Shown here piece by piece: positions 36,307 to 47,500 of a stretch of DNA of 64,000 bases (positions within the stretch are counted from its first letter, which is position 1; each line of letters starts with the position of its first letter). A model generated the notes under the pieces. That model did no database searches, was not told the origin of the DNA, and saw only the letters and a program-made list of their open reading frames with translations. The DNA is from an uncultured Acidobacteriaceae bacterium. Its GTDB lineage: Bacteria; Acidobacteriota; Terriglobia; Terriglobales; Acidobacteriaceae. The stretch is taken from NCBI GenBank assembly GCA_903849645.1, contig CAINJJ010000015.1:62001-126000 (forward strand). Direction: 5' to 3'. The translations under genes and the position numbers were made by a program.

Positions 36307-36341
36307 GTTGCCCCTCCGAAGCGCAGGACGGGAGGGGCAAC
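36307..36341 (+). terminator. Hairpin after the S53 peptidase gene
   Basis: GTTGCCCCTCC (36307-36317) pairs perfectly with GGAGGGGCAAC (36331-36341) over 11 bp with a 13-base loop, beginning 22 bases after the stop codon. No T-run follows. Confidence 0.6.
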
Positions 36342-36698
36342 GGATTCGCTCGGCGCCAGGGAGTAGCGGGCTGCCGGGAATCCGGGTGGTGCGAGCTTTG
36401 CCTTTCCAGGCGCGGCCCGTCAGCAGGGCGGTTTCCGCGGGGCAGTTCGGGGGCGGGCGCACAGGGTCGCCGTTTCTGGAAAATCCTGTTTAATTTGCTG
36501 AAAATGGGGTAGTTAGCGAGGGTGAAGTTCACGCTTGACGCAAGCATCGGCTTGCAGTTACGCTACTGGAGACACTCGTTCAGATAGCTGGTGGTGCACC
36601 CAGGAGAAGGGGACCCTGAGTTGTGCGTCGGCTTTATCGAGTGATCAGCCCCCTCGGCCTCCTATCATTTTTCTCTCACTGGGCCACTGGCAGACATC
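36342..36698. other. Intergenic region upstream of the Ser/Thr kinase
   Basis: About 357 bases with no supportable gene. The 36477-36545 stretch is AT-richer (CTGTTTAATTTGCTGAAAATGG) and is the likely promoter zone; AGGAGAAGGGGA at about 36602-36613 looks like a ribosome-binding site but is about 90 bases from the kinase start and has no open frame attached. Confidence 0.35.
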
Positions 36699-39600
36699 GT
36701 GGATGCGACCGTAAAAAAGAAGATCGGCAAGTACGAGATCACGGGCATCCTCGGCCGCGGCGGCATGGGTGTTGTTTACCGTGCGGAAGACAAACGCATC
36801 GGACGCCAGGTGGCGATCAAGACCCTGACCGAGGGCTTCTCCGGCGAGCCGGAGATGCTGGAGCGCTTCTATCGCGAAGCGCAGGCCGGCATCCTGCAGC
36901 ATCCAAACATCGTCATTGTCTTTGATCTGGGCGACGAAGACGGCACGCCGTTCATCGTAATGGAGTTTGTCAACGGCGAGCCGCTGGACAAGATCATCTC
37001 GTCGGGCCTGCAACTGCCGCTCATCGACAAACTGACGATCATCGAGCAGGTCTGCTCGGCGCTCGGCTATGCGCATCAGCAGGGCGTGATCCATCGCGAC
37101 ATCAAGCCCGCGAACGTGATGGTGCAGCGCGACCCGATTCTGGCCAAGATTGTGGATTTCGGCATTGCGCGCGTGCAGAGCTCAAAGGAATCAGGCCTGA
37201 CGCGCACGGGCAACGTGATTGGCACCATTCACTACATTGCGCCGGAGCGGCTGAGGGGCCAGCCGTTTGACGGCCGGTCGGATATCTTCGCCACCGGCAT
37301 CATGCTTTACCTGCTGCTGACCGGGCAGTTGCCGTTCACGGGCGAAGACATGGCCGTGGCGCAGAAGCTGGTGAACGAGCCTCATCCCCCGCTCAGCACC
37401 TGGCTCAGTTCTTATCCCAAGGCCCTGGATGGCGTACTCGACCGCGCGCTTGCCAAGGACCCGGACCGTCGCTATTCGACCGCGGAGGAGTTTGCCGCGG
37501 ATCTGCATTCCATTGGCGACGAGCTGAAAAAGGGCCAGGTTGTCGAACTATTTACGGATGCGGAGCGGCTGGCGCGAGAGGAGCAGTTCGGACGAGCCCG
37601 CGAACTGCTCTTCCAACTGGTCAAGATTGATCCGCAGCATACAAGCGCGCGGCAACTGCTGGGGGTGGTGAACCAGAACCTGGAGCGGATGCAGCGCGCC
37701 GAGCAGGTTCGCCAGTTGCTGGGCGAGGCGGAGGAGGCGATCGCTTCTTCGCGCTTTGCGGAGGCGCTGAACGCCCTGGACCAGGCGACCAAATATGACC
37801 CGGACAACGCCGACCTGAAGGCCAGGATCGAAGCCACGCGGGAGAAGAAGCGGCGCCACGACGAGATCGGCACGCTGATGAACCAGGCGGGCTCGATGCG
37901 CGACCGGGGCGACTGGACGGGCGCGCTCAAGGTCGTCGAAAAAGCGCTCAGCCTCGATCAGCAGGATACCGGGATTCGCGCCGCGTATGCCGAGATTGCG
38001 CGCCAGGCCAAGCTGGTGGCCCAGCAGGGCCAGATTCGCGAGATGCTGGGGAAGGCCAAGACCGACATCTCTTCGCGGCGGTTCACCGCGGCCATCGAGA
38101 TCCTGCGCGAAGTGGCCAAGATCGACCCCTCCCTGCCGGAGGCGGAGACGCTGCTGCAGACAGCGGTGAGCGCCCAGGAACAGGAGCGCCGGCGGCAGAT
38201 TCTGGACAAGATTCAGGCGGAGATCGAGAGCTGCCTTCAGAACGAGGAGTACGACCGTGCGGCAGAGCAGGTGGACCGGGCGCTGGAGAAGCTTCCGGCC
38301 GAGCCTGCCCTTTTGCAGCTCAAGACGCGCATTGCCATCCAGGCCAAGAAGATCCGCGTACGGCAACAGATTGACGCCACCGCGGCCAAGGCCCAGGAGG
38401 CCTTCCTGCAGTCGCCGGGCGAGGCGCTGCTGATTGTGCAGCGGGCGATCCAGGAACTGGGCGCGGAAGAGCGCCTGCTGGCCCTGGAAGACTCGATCAG
38501 GCAAAGGCTCAAGTCCGCGGAAAAAGAAGAAGTGCGCGGCCGCTATCTGCGGGAGGCGCAGGGCGCCATCGACCGCAGCCAGTTTGACAAGGCTGTCGAG
38601 ATATTGGAGTCGTACCAACTGGAGTTTGCCGACGCCGCCGGGGTTGAGGAACTGCTGGAGTTTGCCAAGAGCGAACTGGCGCAGCAGCAGCGGCGGGAGC
38701 GGATTGCGGCCTGCATCGCCCAGGGCAGAACGCTGATGCAGGAAGAGCGGTTTGCCGAGGCGGTCAAGCTGCTGGAGCCGGCGAGCGCTGAAAGCGGCGA
38801 TCCCTCGCTGGCGCGGCTGCTGGAAGAGGTGCGCGGCCAACAGCGCGAAGCGGAGCGGAAGGCAGAGGCGCTGGTTACGCGCATCACCCGCCTGCGCGAG
38901 CGCGGGCAGCTTGATGAAGCGATAGGCCTTCTGCAGGGCATTCCGGCGGCCGCGGTTTCGGGCACGCAACTCAATACCCTCCTCACAGCACTGCGCACGG
39001 AGCAGGGGCAGAAGCAGGCGAAGGAGAAGGCTCTCGCCGCGGCGTCCCAGGCCCTGGAGAAGGGCAACTTCCAGGCAGCCATCGAGTCGCTGCAGAGCGT
39101 GCAGCGCGCGTGGGGAGAGTCGGCTGAGCTGACCAAGGCCATTGCCGAGATCGAATCCAGGCGGGCAGCGTTTGCGACCGAGGCAGTGGGGAAGGCCGTG
39201 GAGGCTGCCCGGGCAGCGCTTGTGGCCAACGATCCGGCGGCCGCCATTCGGGAGCTGAAGGGCGTTGCGGAGCTGTTTGAATTTGCCGCTGCGGCACAGC
39301 AGGCAGACTGGAAGCGACTCAACGCGGAAGCGGGCAAGCCCCAGGTACGAAGGACGGGCCAGGTTCCCCAGGTTTCAGACGCCTCGACCCAGTTTACGGA
39401 TGAGGCTCCGCGCAACAAGATGCTGGTTCCGCTGGTTGCGGGCGGGTTGCTGCTGGTGGTGGTGGCCGGGGCGGCCTTCTGGTTCCTGCAGCCGAAGAAG
39501 ACGGATCAGGCCGCGAACGGGCCGGTTGTGACGACCAACCCCACTGGGGGTTCATCTCAACCAATGCCTGCTTCGGGGACGCTGGTGGTGCAGGGAAACG

Positions 39601-40682
39601 TGGAAGGCGTACAGGTCCTGGTTGATGGGCTGATCAAGGGGTTCACGCAGGCCGACAAGACGCTGAAGGTTCCGCTGGATCCAGGGCCCCACTCGATCAA
39701 GTTCACCAAGCCGGGTTATCTTGACTCGAAACCCTCGCAGGTGACGATCACGGCCAATAACCAGACGCCGCTGCCGTTTACGCTGACGCCGTCGGGTGCG
39801 GGTGTGCCGGCCGAGACGATGGGCTACCTGACCATCCACTCGACGCCGCAGGCTGTGGTGAAGATTGATGGCGCGGTGCAGGGGAATACGGATGGGCGCG
39901 GCGACCTGATTGTGCAAGTCAAGCCGGGCGGCAGAACGCTCGAGATCGGCCTCGCGGGGTACCAGACGTCCAGCCAGTCGTTCAACATCAAGGTTGGAGA
40001 GCGGGTGAACCTGATGGCGATGCTGAATCCGGTTCCGCAGCCCAAGGCGCCTGACGCTCCACGAGCGCAGCCGGTTCAGATTCTCTCCTTTGCAGCATCG
40101 ACGAACCAGATTGATCAGGGAGGATCCGCCACGCTGAAATGGCAGACCGCCAACGCCACGGAAGTCTCGATTGATAACGGCAGCGGCAGTTCCAGGGTTC
40201 AGAACAATGGGGAGTCTTCGGTCTCTCCGGCGAACGACACCACGTACCTGCTGACGGCCAAGGGAAGCGATGGGAACACGACGCAGAAGCTGGTGAATAT
40301 CAGCGTGAAGCGCGCGCCGGACAAGCCTGCCCCCGTGGTGGTCAACAACGCGCCTCAGGCGGTGGATCAGACTTCGCTGGTGGTGGCCGCGCTGAACAAC
40401 TTCAAGGGCGCCTATAACGCGCACGACCTGGCGCGGCTGCAGGCCGCATGGGCCATGCCGGCTCCGGTGGCGAAGACCTTCCAGACGTTCTTCAAGGGCT
40501 ATCCGAACTCCAAGGTGGCGGACGACTGCCCATCCGGGGCGTTGAGCATTGCGGGAGACAGCGCGAACTGGACCTGCACGGAGACTACGACGCTGGACTC
40601 GAGCAGCAAGCCTCAGTCGCATCCCATGCACTTCACCTTTGCCAAGAAGAACGGCGCCTGGACGATTACCGACCGGCGATAG
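36699..40682 (+). CDS. Transmembrane Ser/Thr protein kinase with PEGA and NTF2-like domains
   Basis: Hanks-type kinase, 1327 residues, GTG start. The kinase domain (about 12-280) is complete: ILGRGGMGVVYRAED, VAIKTL, VIHRDIKPANVM, KIVDFGIARV, HYIAPERL. Residues about 285-890 form a long helical, TPR-like repeat region (units of roughly 35-75 residues such as RRFTAAIEILREVAKIDPSL). A single membrane helix (LVPLVAGGLLLVVVAGAAFW) lies near residue 910. Beyond it are two PEGA domains (VEGVQVLVDGLIKGF; PQAVVKIDGAVQGN), an Ig-like segment (STNQIDQGGSATLKWQTANA) and a C-terminal NTF2/SnoaL-like domain (LNNFKGAYNAHDLARLQAAW). It probably senses an envelope signal and phosphorylates cytoplasmic targets. 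A PP2C phosphatase gene beside the T6SS genes could be its counterpart, but that is inference. Confidence 0.92.
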   Translation: MDATVKKKIGKYEITGILGRGGMGVVYRAEDKRIGRQVAIKTLTEGFSGEPEMLERFYREAQAGILQHPNIVIVFDLGDEDGTPFIVMEFVNGEPLDKIISSGLQLPLIDKLTIIEQVCSALGYAHQQGVIHRDIKPANVMVQRDPILAKIVDFGIARVQSSKESGLTRTGNVIGTIHYIAPERLRGQPFDGRSDIFATGIMLYLLLTGQLPFTGEDMAVAQKLVNEPHPPLSTWLSSYPKALDGVLDRALAKDPDRRYSTAEEFAADLHSIGDELKKGQVVELFTDAERLAREEQFGRARELLFQLVKIDPQHTSARQLLGVVNQNLERMQRAEQVRQLLGEAEEAIASSRFAEALNALDQATKYDPDNADLKARIEATREKKRRHDEIGTLMNQAGSMRDRGDWTGALKVVEKALSLDQQDTGIRAAYAEIARQAKLVAQQGQIREMLGKAKTDISSRRFTAAIEILREVAKIDPSLPEAETLLQTAVSAQEQERRRQILDKIQAEIESCLQNEEYDRAAEQVDRALEKLPAEPALLQLKTRIAIQAKKIRVRQQIDATAAKAQEAFLQSPGEALLIVQRAIQELGAEERLLALEDSIRQRLKSAEKEEVRGRYLREAQGAIDRSQFDKAVEILESYQLEFADAAGVEELLEFAKSELAQQQRRERIAACIAQGRTLMQEERFAEAVKLLEPASAESGDPSLARLLEEVRGQQREAERKAEALVTRITRLRERGQLDEAIGLLQGIPAAAVSGTQLNTLLTALRTEQGQKQAKEKALAAASQALEKGNFQAAIESLQSVQRAWGESAELTKAIAEIESRRAAFATEAVGKAVEAARAALVANDPAAAIRELKGVAELFEFAAAAQQADWKRLNAEAGKPQVRRTGQVPQVSDASTQFTDEAPRNKMLVPLVAGGLLLVVVAGAAFWFLQPKKTDQAANGPVVTTNPTGGSSQPMPASGTLVVQGNVEGVQVLVDGLIKGFTQADKTLKVPLDPGPHSIKFTKPGYLDSKPSQVTITANNQTPLPFTLTPSGAGVPAETMGYLTIHSTPQAVVKIDGAVQGNTDGRGDLIVQVKPGGRTLEIGLAGYQTSSQSFNIKVGERVNLMAMLNPVPQPKAPDAPRAQPVQILSFAASTNQIDQGGSATLKWQTANATEVSIDNGSGSSRVQNNGESSVSPANDTTYLLTAKGSDGNTTQKLVNISVKRAPDKPAPVVVNNAPQAVDQTSLVVAALNNFKGAYNAHDLARLQAAWAMPAPVAKTFQTFFKGYPNSKVADDCPSGALSIAGDSANWTCTETTTLDSSSKPQSHPMHFTFAKKNGAWTITDRR

Positions 40683-41562
40683 GCACGGAATCACCATCCC
40701 GCGGGTGTGCAGTCGTGCGACGAGCTCTTGCGCTTGAGGGAAGGGCTCATGGCGATTTCACAAGAGCGAAGAGAGCCGCATGCCTTATTCACTTCCAGGC
40801 AGCAACAGATGCGAGTGCGGCAGACTGCTTGGTCTCGGTTGATTTCCACGCAAGCGGGGACCGGAGCGCATGAACGCCTTCGGCGGATTGATTGAGATCA
40901 TGGCGCGCCCAATCAGTTGGAAAGACAAGCCCCTGCGTAAATGCACAGATCGGCCGGTAATCCTTTAGGGATACCATGTCCTGTATGTATAACAAAATAA
41001 TAACTTTATTGCGACTTAGGTGAGTCGCGCGGGCATTCCTCGAAATGCCCCCATCGGGCATGGTCGGCAATCGATGAATCAATATATTTCACAACGTTGG
41101 AGGAAAATGTGCGGGAACAACGTTTCAAGTGATGGGGTGCACTATACTTCGTATTCACTTCTGCGAAGCCTTCTTTGAGTTGCGAAAAATCACTTGACAT
41201 TCAAAGGGCGCGTTCATAAAGTTGTGGAGACTTAACTCCCATTGAATTTGGCTAGGATCAAGTTTTTGCCTGGCTGCTTGCTTGAATTTGTGAAGCACTT
41301 GATCGGCGGATTGTCCAAAGAGCCGAATGATTGCCAAGGTTTTCAGTAAGCTTGCGATTCTTTTCTTCCCTGTTCAAAGTGCAAAGTTCTACAAGGCCAA
41401 TGGGCACATTCCAGTGCCCTGAGGTGTATCTGTTCCCGGCTCGTGTCACCGGCCCGCGCGGCGTTCAGAGTTCTTGAATGTGTCTGCATGGCGAGCTGGT
41501 GGCTCAAGAGGCATCCCGCCTCTTCCGCGAGCCCTCAACGACTGCTATTCCGGAGACCTAAT
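40683..41562. other. AT-rich 880-base intergenic region
   Basis: No gene is supportable. Base composition drops clearly between about 40960 and 41400 (for example TATGTATAACAAAATAATAAC at about 40984), unlike the GC-rich neighbours. Short open frames on the minus strand (40789-41082, 41155-41337) have no ribosome-binding sites or recognisable products. The region carries the promoter candidate at 41194-41222. It may be a long regulatory leader or a remnant of transferred DNA. Confidence 0.45.
41194..41222 (+). promoter_or_regulatory. Candidate sigma-70 promoter for the giant repeat protein
   Basis: A perfect -35 hexamer TTGACA (41194-41199), a 17-base spacer, then TAAAGT (41217-41222). It is about 340 bases upstream of the start codon at 41563, implying a long untranslated leader if used. 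Confidence 0.45.
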
Positions 41563-44500
41563 ATGGTGCGGCGAGTCAATGTTTCTTCGTCGAGTTGGCT
41601 GCTTTGGGCTTTTGTTTGCCTGATGGTGTGCGGAGTATCCGCGAGTGCCCAATCCCCGGACTCGTCCCGGTTGCGCTCCACGTCGGGCCCTGATTTTATT
41701 GTGGCGCCGTCGTATCGTTTCTCGGCAGCCCCCACGAGCGTTGCGGTGGGCGACGTGAATGGCGACGGCAAGCAGGACCTGGTGATCACCAAGCGGGTCT
41801 CTGGCAGCGTAAGCGTGCATCTTGGCGACGGGAATGGCGGCTTTTCCGCGGGAGTGGACTATGTTGCGGGGGCTCAGCCCGGGCACGTTCTGCTTGCGGA
41901 CCTGAAGGGAGACGGCAAGCTGGACATCGTCGTCACGGATTACGCCACAGGCGTCGTGAATGTGCTTGCTGGAAATGGAGACGGGACGTTTGCCAAGCCT
42001 GTGTCTTATCCGGCCATTGCGCGTCCGGTGGCCATGGTGCTGGGCAACTTCAGAGGGCAAGGCAAGCGCGATCTGGCCATTGCATCGGCAGCGGGCGTGG
42101 CCGTGCTGCTGAACGATGGCAGCGGGCGATTTGGCGCGGCCACATCCTTTGCCATTGACCGGCAGCCTGCGTCGATCGCGGCCGCTGATATCAAGGGCGC
42201 GGGTCATGACGACCTGGTGCTGGCAAACCTGGATGGAACGGTGAGAGCCATGCTCGGCGACGGCAGCGGGCACTTCCGCAGCGTGTCGCTTTCGACCGTT
42301 GCTCCCGAGTCTCTCTCCTCCGTGATCTCAGGAGACTTCAACCACGACGGCAAGGCCGACCTTGCGGTAACGGAGCCAACTTCGGGCAAGCTGACGATTC
42401 TGCTTGGCCGCGGCGATGGAAGTTTTCAGCAGGGTGCGAGCTACACGGTTGGGAACGGCCCCGTGTCGGTCATCGCTCAGGATTTGAAGGGGGATGCCGG
42501 AACGGATCTGATCACTCTCAACCGCGCGGCAAACACCTTCAGCGTATTGCTGGGCAACGGCGATGGAACGTTCCAGGCTCCGGTTGACTTTGTCGCCGGC
42601 AACTCTCCAGTGGCGGCTGTGGCTGGGGAATTTTACGGGACTGGCAAGGCCGACCTTGCCATTCTCAATAGTCAGGACGGAACCATCAGTGTGCCCCAGG
42701 GGCGAGGGGATGGGAGTTTCCAGGCTTCCCATTCTTACCGTGCCGGCCTTGATCGCAAAGCGGTCGCCGTTGGAGATCTGGACGGAGACGGCCGCGCAGA
42801 TTTGGTAGTGAGCAGCTATTGTGGCGCAGATTCGGCCTGCAAGAGCGGCAATGCAACCGTTTATCTTGCGAATGCAGACGGCACCTACCGTCAGGCTGCG
42901 CAGTATGCGCTTGGCGCTGGCCCGGTGGCTGTGGCGCTGGCGGATCTGAGAGGGACCAAGAAGCTCGATCTCATCGCCCTCAATCGGGTGGACAAGTCCA
43001 TCACGGTGCTCCCTGGAAACGGCGACGGCAGTTTTGCAGCGGCTCAGACCTATGCTCTTTCCGCCAGCCCCAGCGCTCTCTTTGTGGGCAGCCTGAGCGG
43101 CAAGGCGACTCCTGAGATCGCCATCACCACGGACTGCGGATCAAGCATCTGTGGACAGCCCGGCAACCTCGTCATCTGGCGCAATCGCGGCGATGGAACG
43201 CTGCTTGAGTCTGCTTCGTATGCGGTTGGTTACTCGCCTGCATCGATTGCCGCTGCCGACCTGCACGGAACGGGAAAGATTGATCTGGTTGTCGCAAACT
43301 CCTGCGGGCAGGACAGCTCCTGCAAGTCGCAGGGTACCGCGATGGTGTTCAGCGGCAATGGAGCGGGACGGTTCAACGCGACCGCCGAGTTCAACATCGG
43401 CAGCGCACCGTCGTCGATTGCCCTTGCGAATCTGACGGGCAGCGGCAATGATCTGGTGGTTGCGCAGCGGGGAAGCAATCAGGTTGCTGTGTTCCATGCG
43501 GATGGCAAAGGCGGGTTCGGCGCTCCGGCAGTTTACCCGGTCGGCTCGGCTCCTTCGTCGCTGACGGTAGCAGACATCAACGGAGATGGTCGGCAGGATA
43601 TTGCCGTGGCCAACTTCCAGTCTTCAACGGTCAGTGTCCTTTTTGGCAACGCCAAAGGAAAGTTGCAGCCGGCGGTTGCCTACCAGGTAGGCACTGGGCC
43701 GGAAGCAGTTGCGCCGGTCAGTCCGGGTCGCGGAATGGCGTTCAATCTGGTTGCAGCGAATGGAAACGGCGGAGCAACGCCGATGGGCAGCGACATTACG
43801 CTCCTTGCCAAGCCCAAACCGCTGTTGACCGCGCCAACCTCGGTCACCTTGACGAACTCACCCGCCATTTCGGCTGCTGACGCGCAGGTAACCCTGACGG
43901 CCACCGTTGCGGGAGCCAGCGGGACAGCTACCGGGAATGTGGTTTTTTCTACAGTTGTTGGAGCAGTCTCCACGCCGATCTCAGACTGCGGCGGAGCAGC
44001 CGGCGCGACCCTCAACGGGGCTGGCTCGGTGACCTGCCTGACGCAGTTGCTTCCGGTTGGGACCGACACCGTACAGGCAAACTATCTTGGAGATATTGTC
44101 TACAGTGCATTGCCCTCCAATACGGTAAGCCAAACGGTTTCCAAGACAACACCTACCGTGGCGCTGACCTCTACGGGCGCTTCGTTCAGTGTGGACCAGA
44201 CCGTTGCAGTTACAGCCACCATTGCGCCGACAACGCCGACGGTCGCTACGGATGTGCTGACGATTGCAGGCGCTGTTTCATTCACGGACGGTGGAAACCC
44301 GATTGCGAGTTGCGCTTCTGTGACACCCACCTTCAGCGCGGCCACGGGACATGCCACGGCAGTCTGCAACCTGACAGGGTTGACAGTTGGAAGCCACAGC
44401 ATCGCCGCCTCGTATGCGGGGAACGCGACGTACAACACGGCCAGTTCAACCTCATCGCTTGCGCTGACGATTACCACGGCCAACTCGACGACGACTGTGG

Positions 44501-47500
44501 CTGCGGCGCCTGCCGCTCCTGCGGTTAACCAGTCCGTAACGTATACCGCGACGGTGGCGCCGAGTGTGGCTCCGCCTCCAGTGCCCGCAAACGAAGTGAC
44601 GATCACGGGCACGGTCGTATTCAAGGACGGCGCGAGCACGATCCTTGGTTGCGATGCGCAGCCGGTCGTATTCAGCGCCGTGACTGGAAGTGGAACGGCC
44701 ACTTGCACAGTTGCTTCACTTGCCGCCGGCATCCATCTAATCGTCGCAACGTATGCGGGTGACACAAACTACGGCACCTCGGTGAGCTCGACGCTCGGGC
44801 TCACGGTGACGAAGGCAGCCACTTCGATTGCGGTGACGGCAACGCCAGCTTCTCCCTCTGTCGCGGCCTCCGTGACCTACCAGGCAACGGTGACGGCGAC
44901 TGCGAACCCGCCCGTTGCCACGGAGTTGCCGATTGCGGGTACGGTTTCGTTCACCGACGGCGGAACAACCATCACCGGATGTGGCGCGCAATCGGTTGTC
45001 TTCAACGTTCTTGGACAGGGACTCGCTCAATGCACAACGACTGCCGGCGCCGCCGGCGCTCATAGCATCGTGGCCGTTTATACGGGCGATACAAACTACA
45101 ACGGCGTGACTCTGACACCCGCGCTTTCGGTCACGGTCACCAAGGGGAATACATCCCTCGCGCTGGCGTCTTCGGTCAATCCTTCGAGCCTGAATCAGTC
45201 CGTCACTTTCACCGCGACGGTTACGCCGCCGACAGGCTCCGCGATTGCGTTCGCGCCTGCGAGCACAGTCGCCTTCACCGACAACGGGGCGTCGATCACA
45301 GGCTGCACGGCTCAAAGCCTGACGGCTGGAGTTGCCACCTGCGCTACGTCCGCACTGACCGGAGGCCACCATTCGGTGGTTGCCACCTTCTCCGGTGACG
45401 TGAACTACAACGGCAGCAACAACAACGTGGCACAGACGGTAAGCACGGCAGCCAGCACCACGGCTCTGGTGTCTGCTCCGAGCGCCACTACCACCATCAA
45501 CCAGGCGGTCACATTCACGGCTACTATCGGCCCCCTTGGCGGCTCGGCGGCGCTTACTGGCACGGTGACGTTCACCGATGGCGGAGGCCCCCTGGCTGGA
45601 TGCACGGTAAATTTTGTGCCCGCCACTGGAACGGCCACCTGCACGACCTCATCGCTGGCTCTTGGGGCCCATACAGTGAAGGCTACGTATGCCGGCGATA
45701 CCAGCTATACGACGAGCAACGCGACGATAACGCAGACCGTTACGCAGGCCGCAACCAGCGTAGCGCTCGCCTCGTCGATCAGCCCCTCTGCAATCAACCA
45801 ATCAGTAACGTTCACAGCAACGGTGACTCCGACCCCATCGGGAAGCACGGCGCTTTCCGGCTCCGTGGCCTTCACAGACAACGGGACGGCGATCACCAAT
45901 TGCTCGGCGGTTGCGGTTGTGCCTGCAACGGGCGTGGCAACCTGCTCAACTTCGACGCTGACCGGCGGAGCCCATACGATCAAGGCGACGTATGGCAGCG
46001 ACACGAATTTCAGCTCAAGCAACAACACGATCACGCAGACCATCAGTTCGGCGTTGACCAGCCTTGCAGTTATCACATCGCTCAACCCTTCGACGGTCAA
46101 CCAGACAGTATCGTTTACCGCAACCGTCACGGCGCCGGCAGGCAACACCGCTCTTTCGGGCAAGGTGAATTTCACCGACAACGGGACGGCAATCGCGGGC
46201 TGCACGGGCCTTGTCCCGACGGCAGCCGGGGTGGCGATTTGCAGCGACCAGTTCTTGACAGCCGCGGGCTCGCCTCACACCATCACAGCCACATACACCA
46301 ACGACACCAACTTTGCCGGGAGCAGCAATAATGTGGCTCCGGCCCAGGTGGTGAGCGCGGCCGCGGGCACACTGGCACTCAGCTCGTCGCCCAACCCATC
46401 CTCGTTCAATCAGTCTGTGACATTCACTGCTACCGTTTCGGTGCCAGCTGGTGGAGTTGGACTGTCCGGCAAGGTTGCATTCAACGATGGCTTGACGGCG
46501 GCGGCGATTCCGGGGTGTGGGGCAGTCTCTCCGGCGGCAAACGGGGTGGCAAGCTGCCCCATCTCAACGCTTTCAATCGGCACGCACAACATCACGGCGG
46601 CTTACGGAAGCGATGCGAACTTCACGGTGACCCCAAGCAGCGCCGTGGCACAGAGCGTTGGTAAGACGGCAACTACAACCGCGATCATCGCGAACTTTGT
46701 CAGCATCGCGGTGAACAATTCGGTGATCTTCACGGCGACTGTTTCCTCGACGGCCAAGGGCAACACGCCATTCACAGGAAGCATGGCCTTCAGCACAAAC
46801 GGCATCGGAATCGCTTGCAACGGTGCGGCCGCAGCAGCGCCGCTCCCGGTAGACGCGACAACGGGCGTGGCAAACTGCGCCACCTCCGCCCTGCTGGCGG
46901 GATCAGACACGATTCTTGCCAGTTATTCCAATGACACGAATTTCGCAGGGAGCACCGACTCACTGGTAGAGCAGGTGGTTGCGGGAAGCGCGAGCATCAA
47001 CCTATCTTCGTCCACTTTGTCCGCGCCGATCTTTGCAGTGAACCCGAGCGACACGAACGATGCAGTAACGTTCACGGCATCCTTCCTTCCGGTTCACAGT
47101 GGCCCAGTGGCGCTGACCGGAAGCATGATCTTCACCGATGAAATCACAGCGAATAGCTCGACAACCACGGCGATCATCTGCACGGTTCCGCTTCAACCCG
47201 GCGACAACGGCGAAACCTGCACATGCGGCAAGGCTGTGGGTAACTGCAAACTGGCATCGGGCTCGAACAAGATTTTCGCTTCCTATGTCGGGGACCCGAA
47301 CTTCACACCAACTCCCAGCACGCCGGTGCTCCAACTGGTTGAGGACTATGCGCTGGTTGTTTCCAGCACACCTCCTGTGATTGTGACGCAGGGATCGACC
47401 ACAACCAAGGATCCATTCTCTCCGCAGACCATCAGCGTAGCTCCTGTATCGATTGAGAATTTCAGCGGTACGCTGGCACTTTCCTGCATTCCTCAAGCGG

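Noticed and set aside
40789..41082. 97-codon minus-strand frame after the kinase gene.
   Set aside because: No start-site support; it spans the composition shift and includes no motif.
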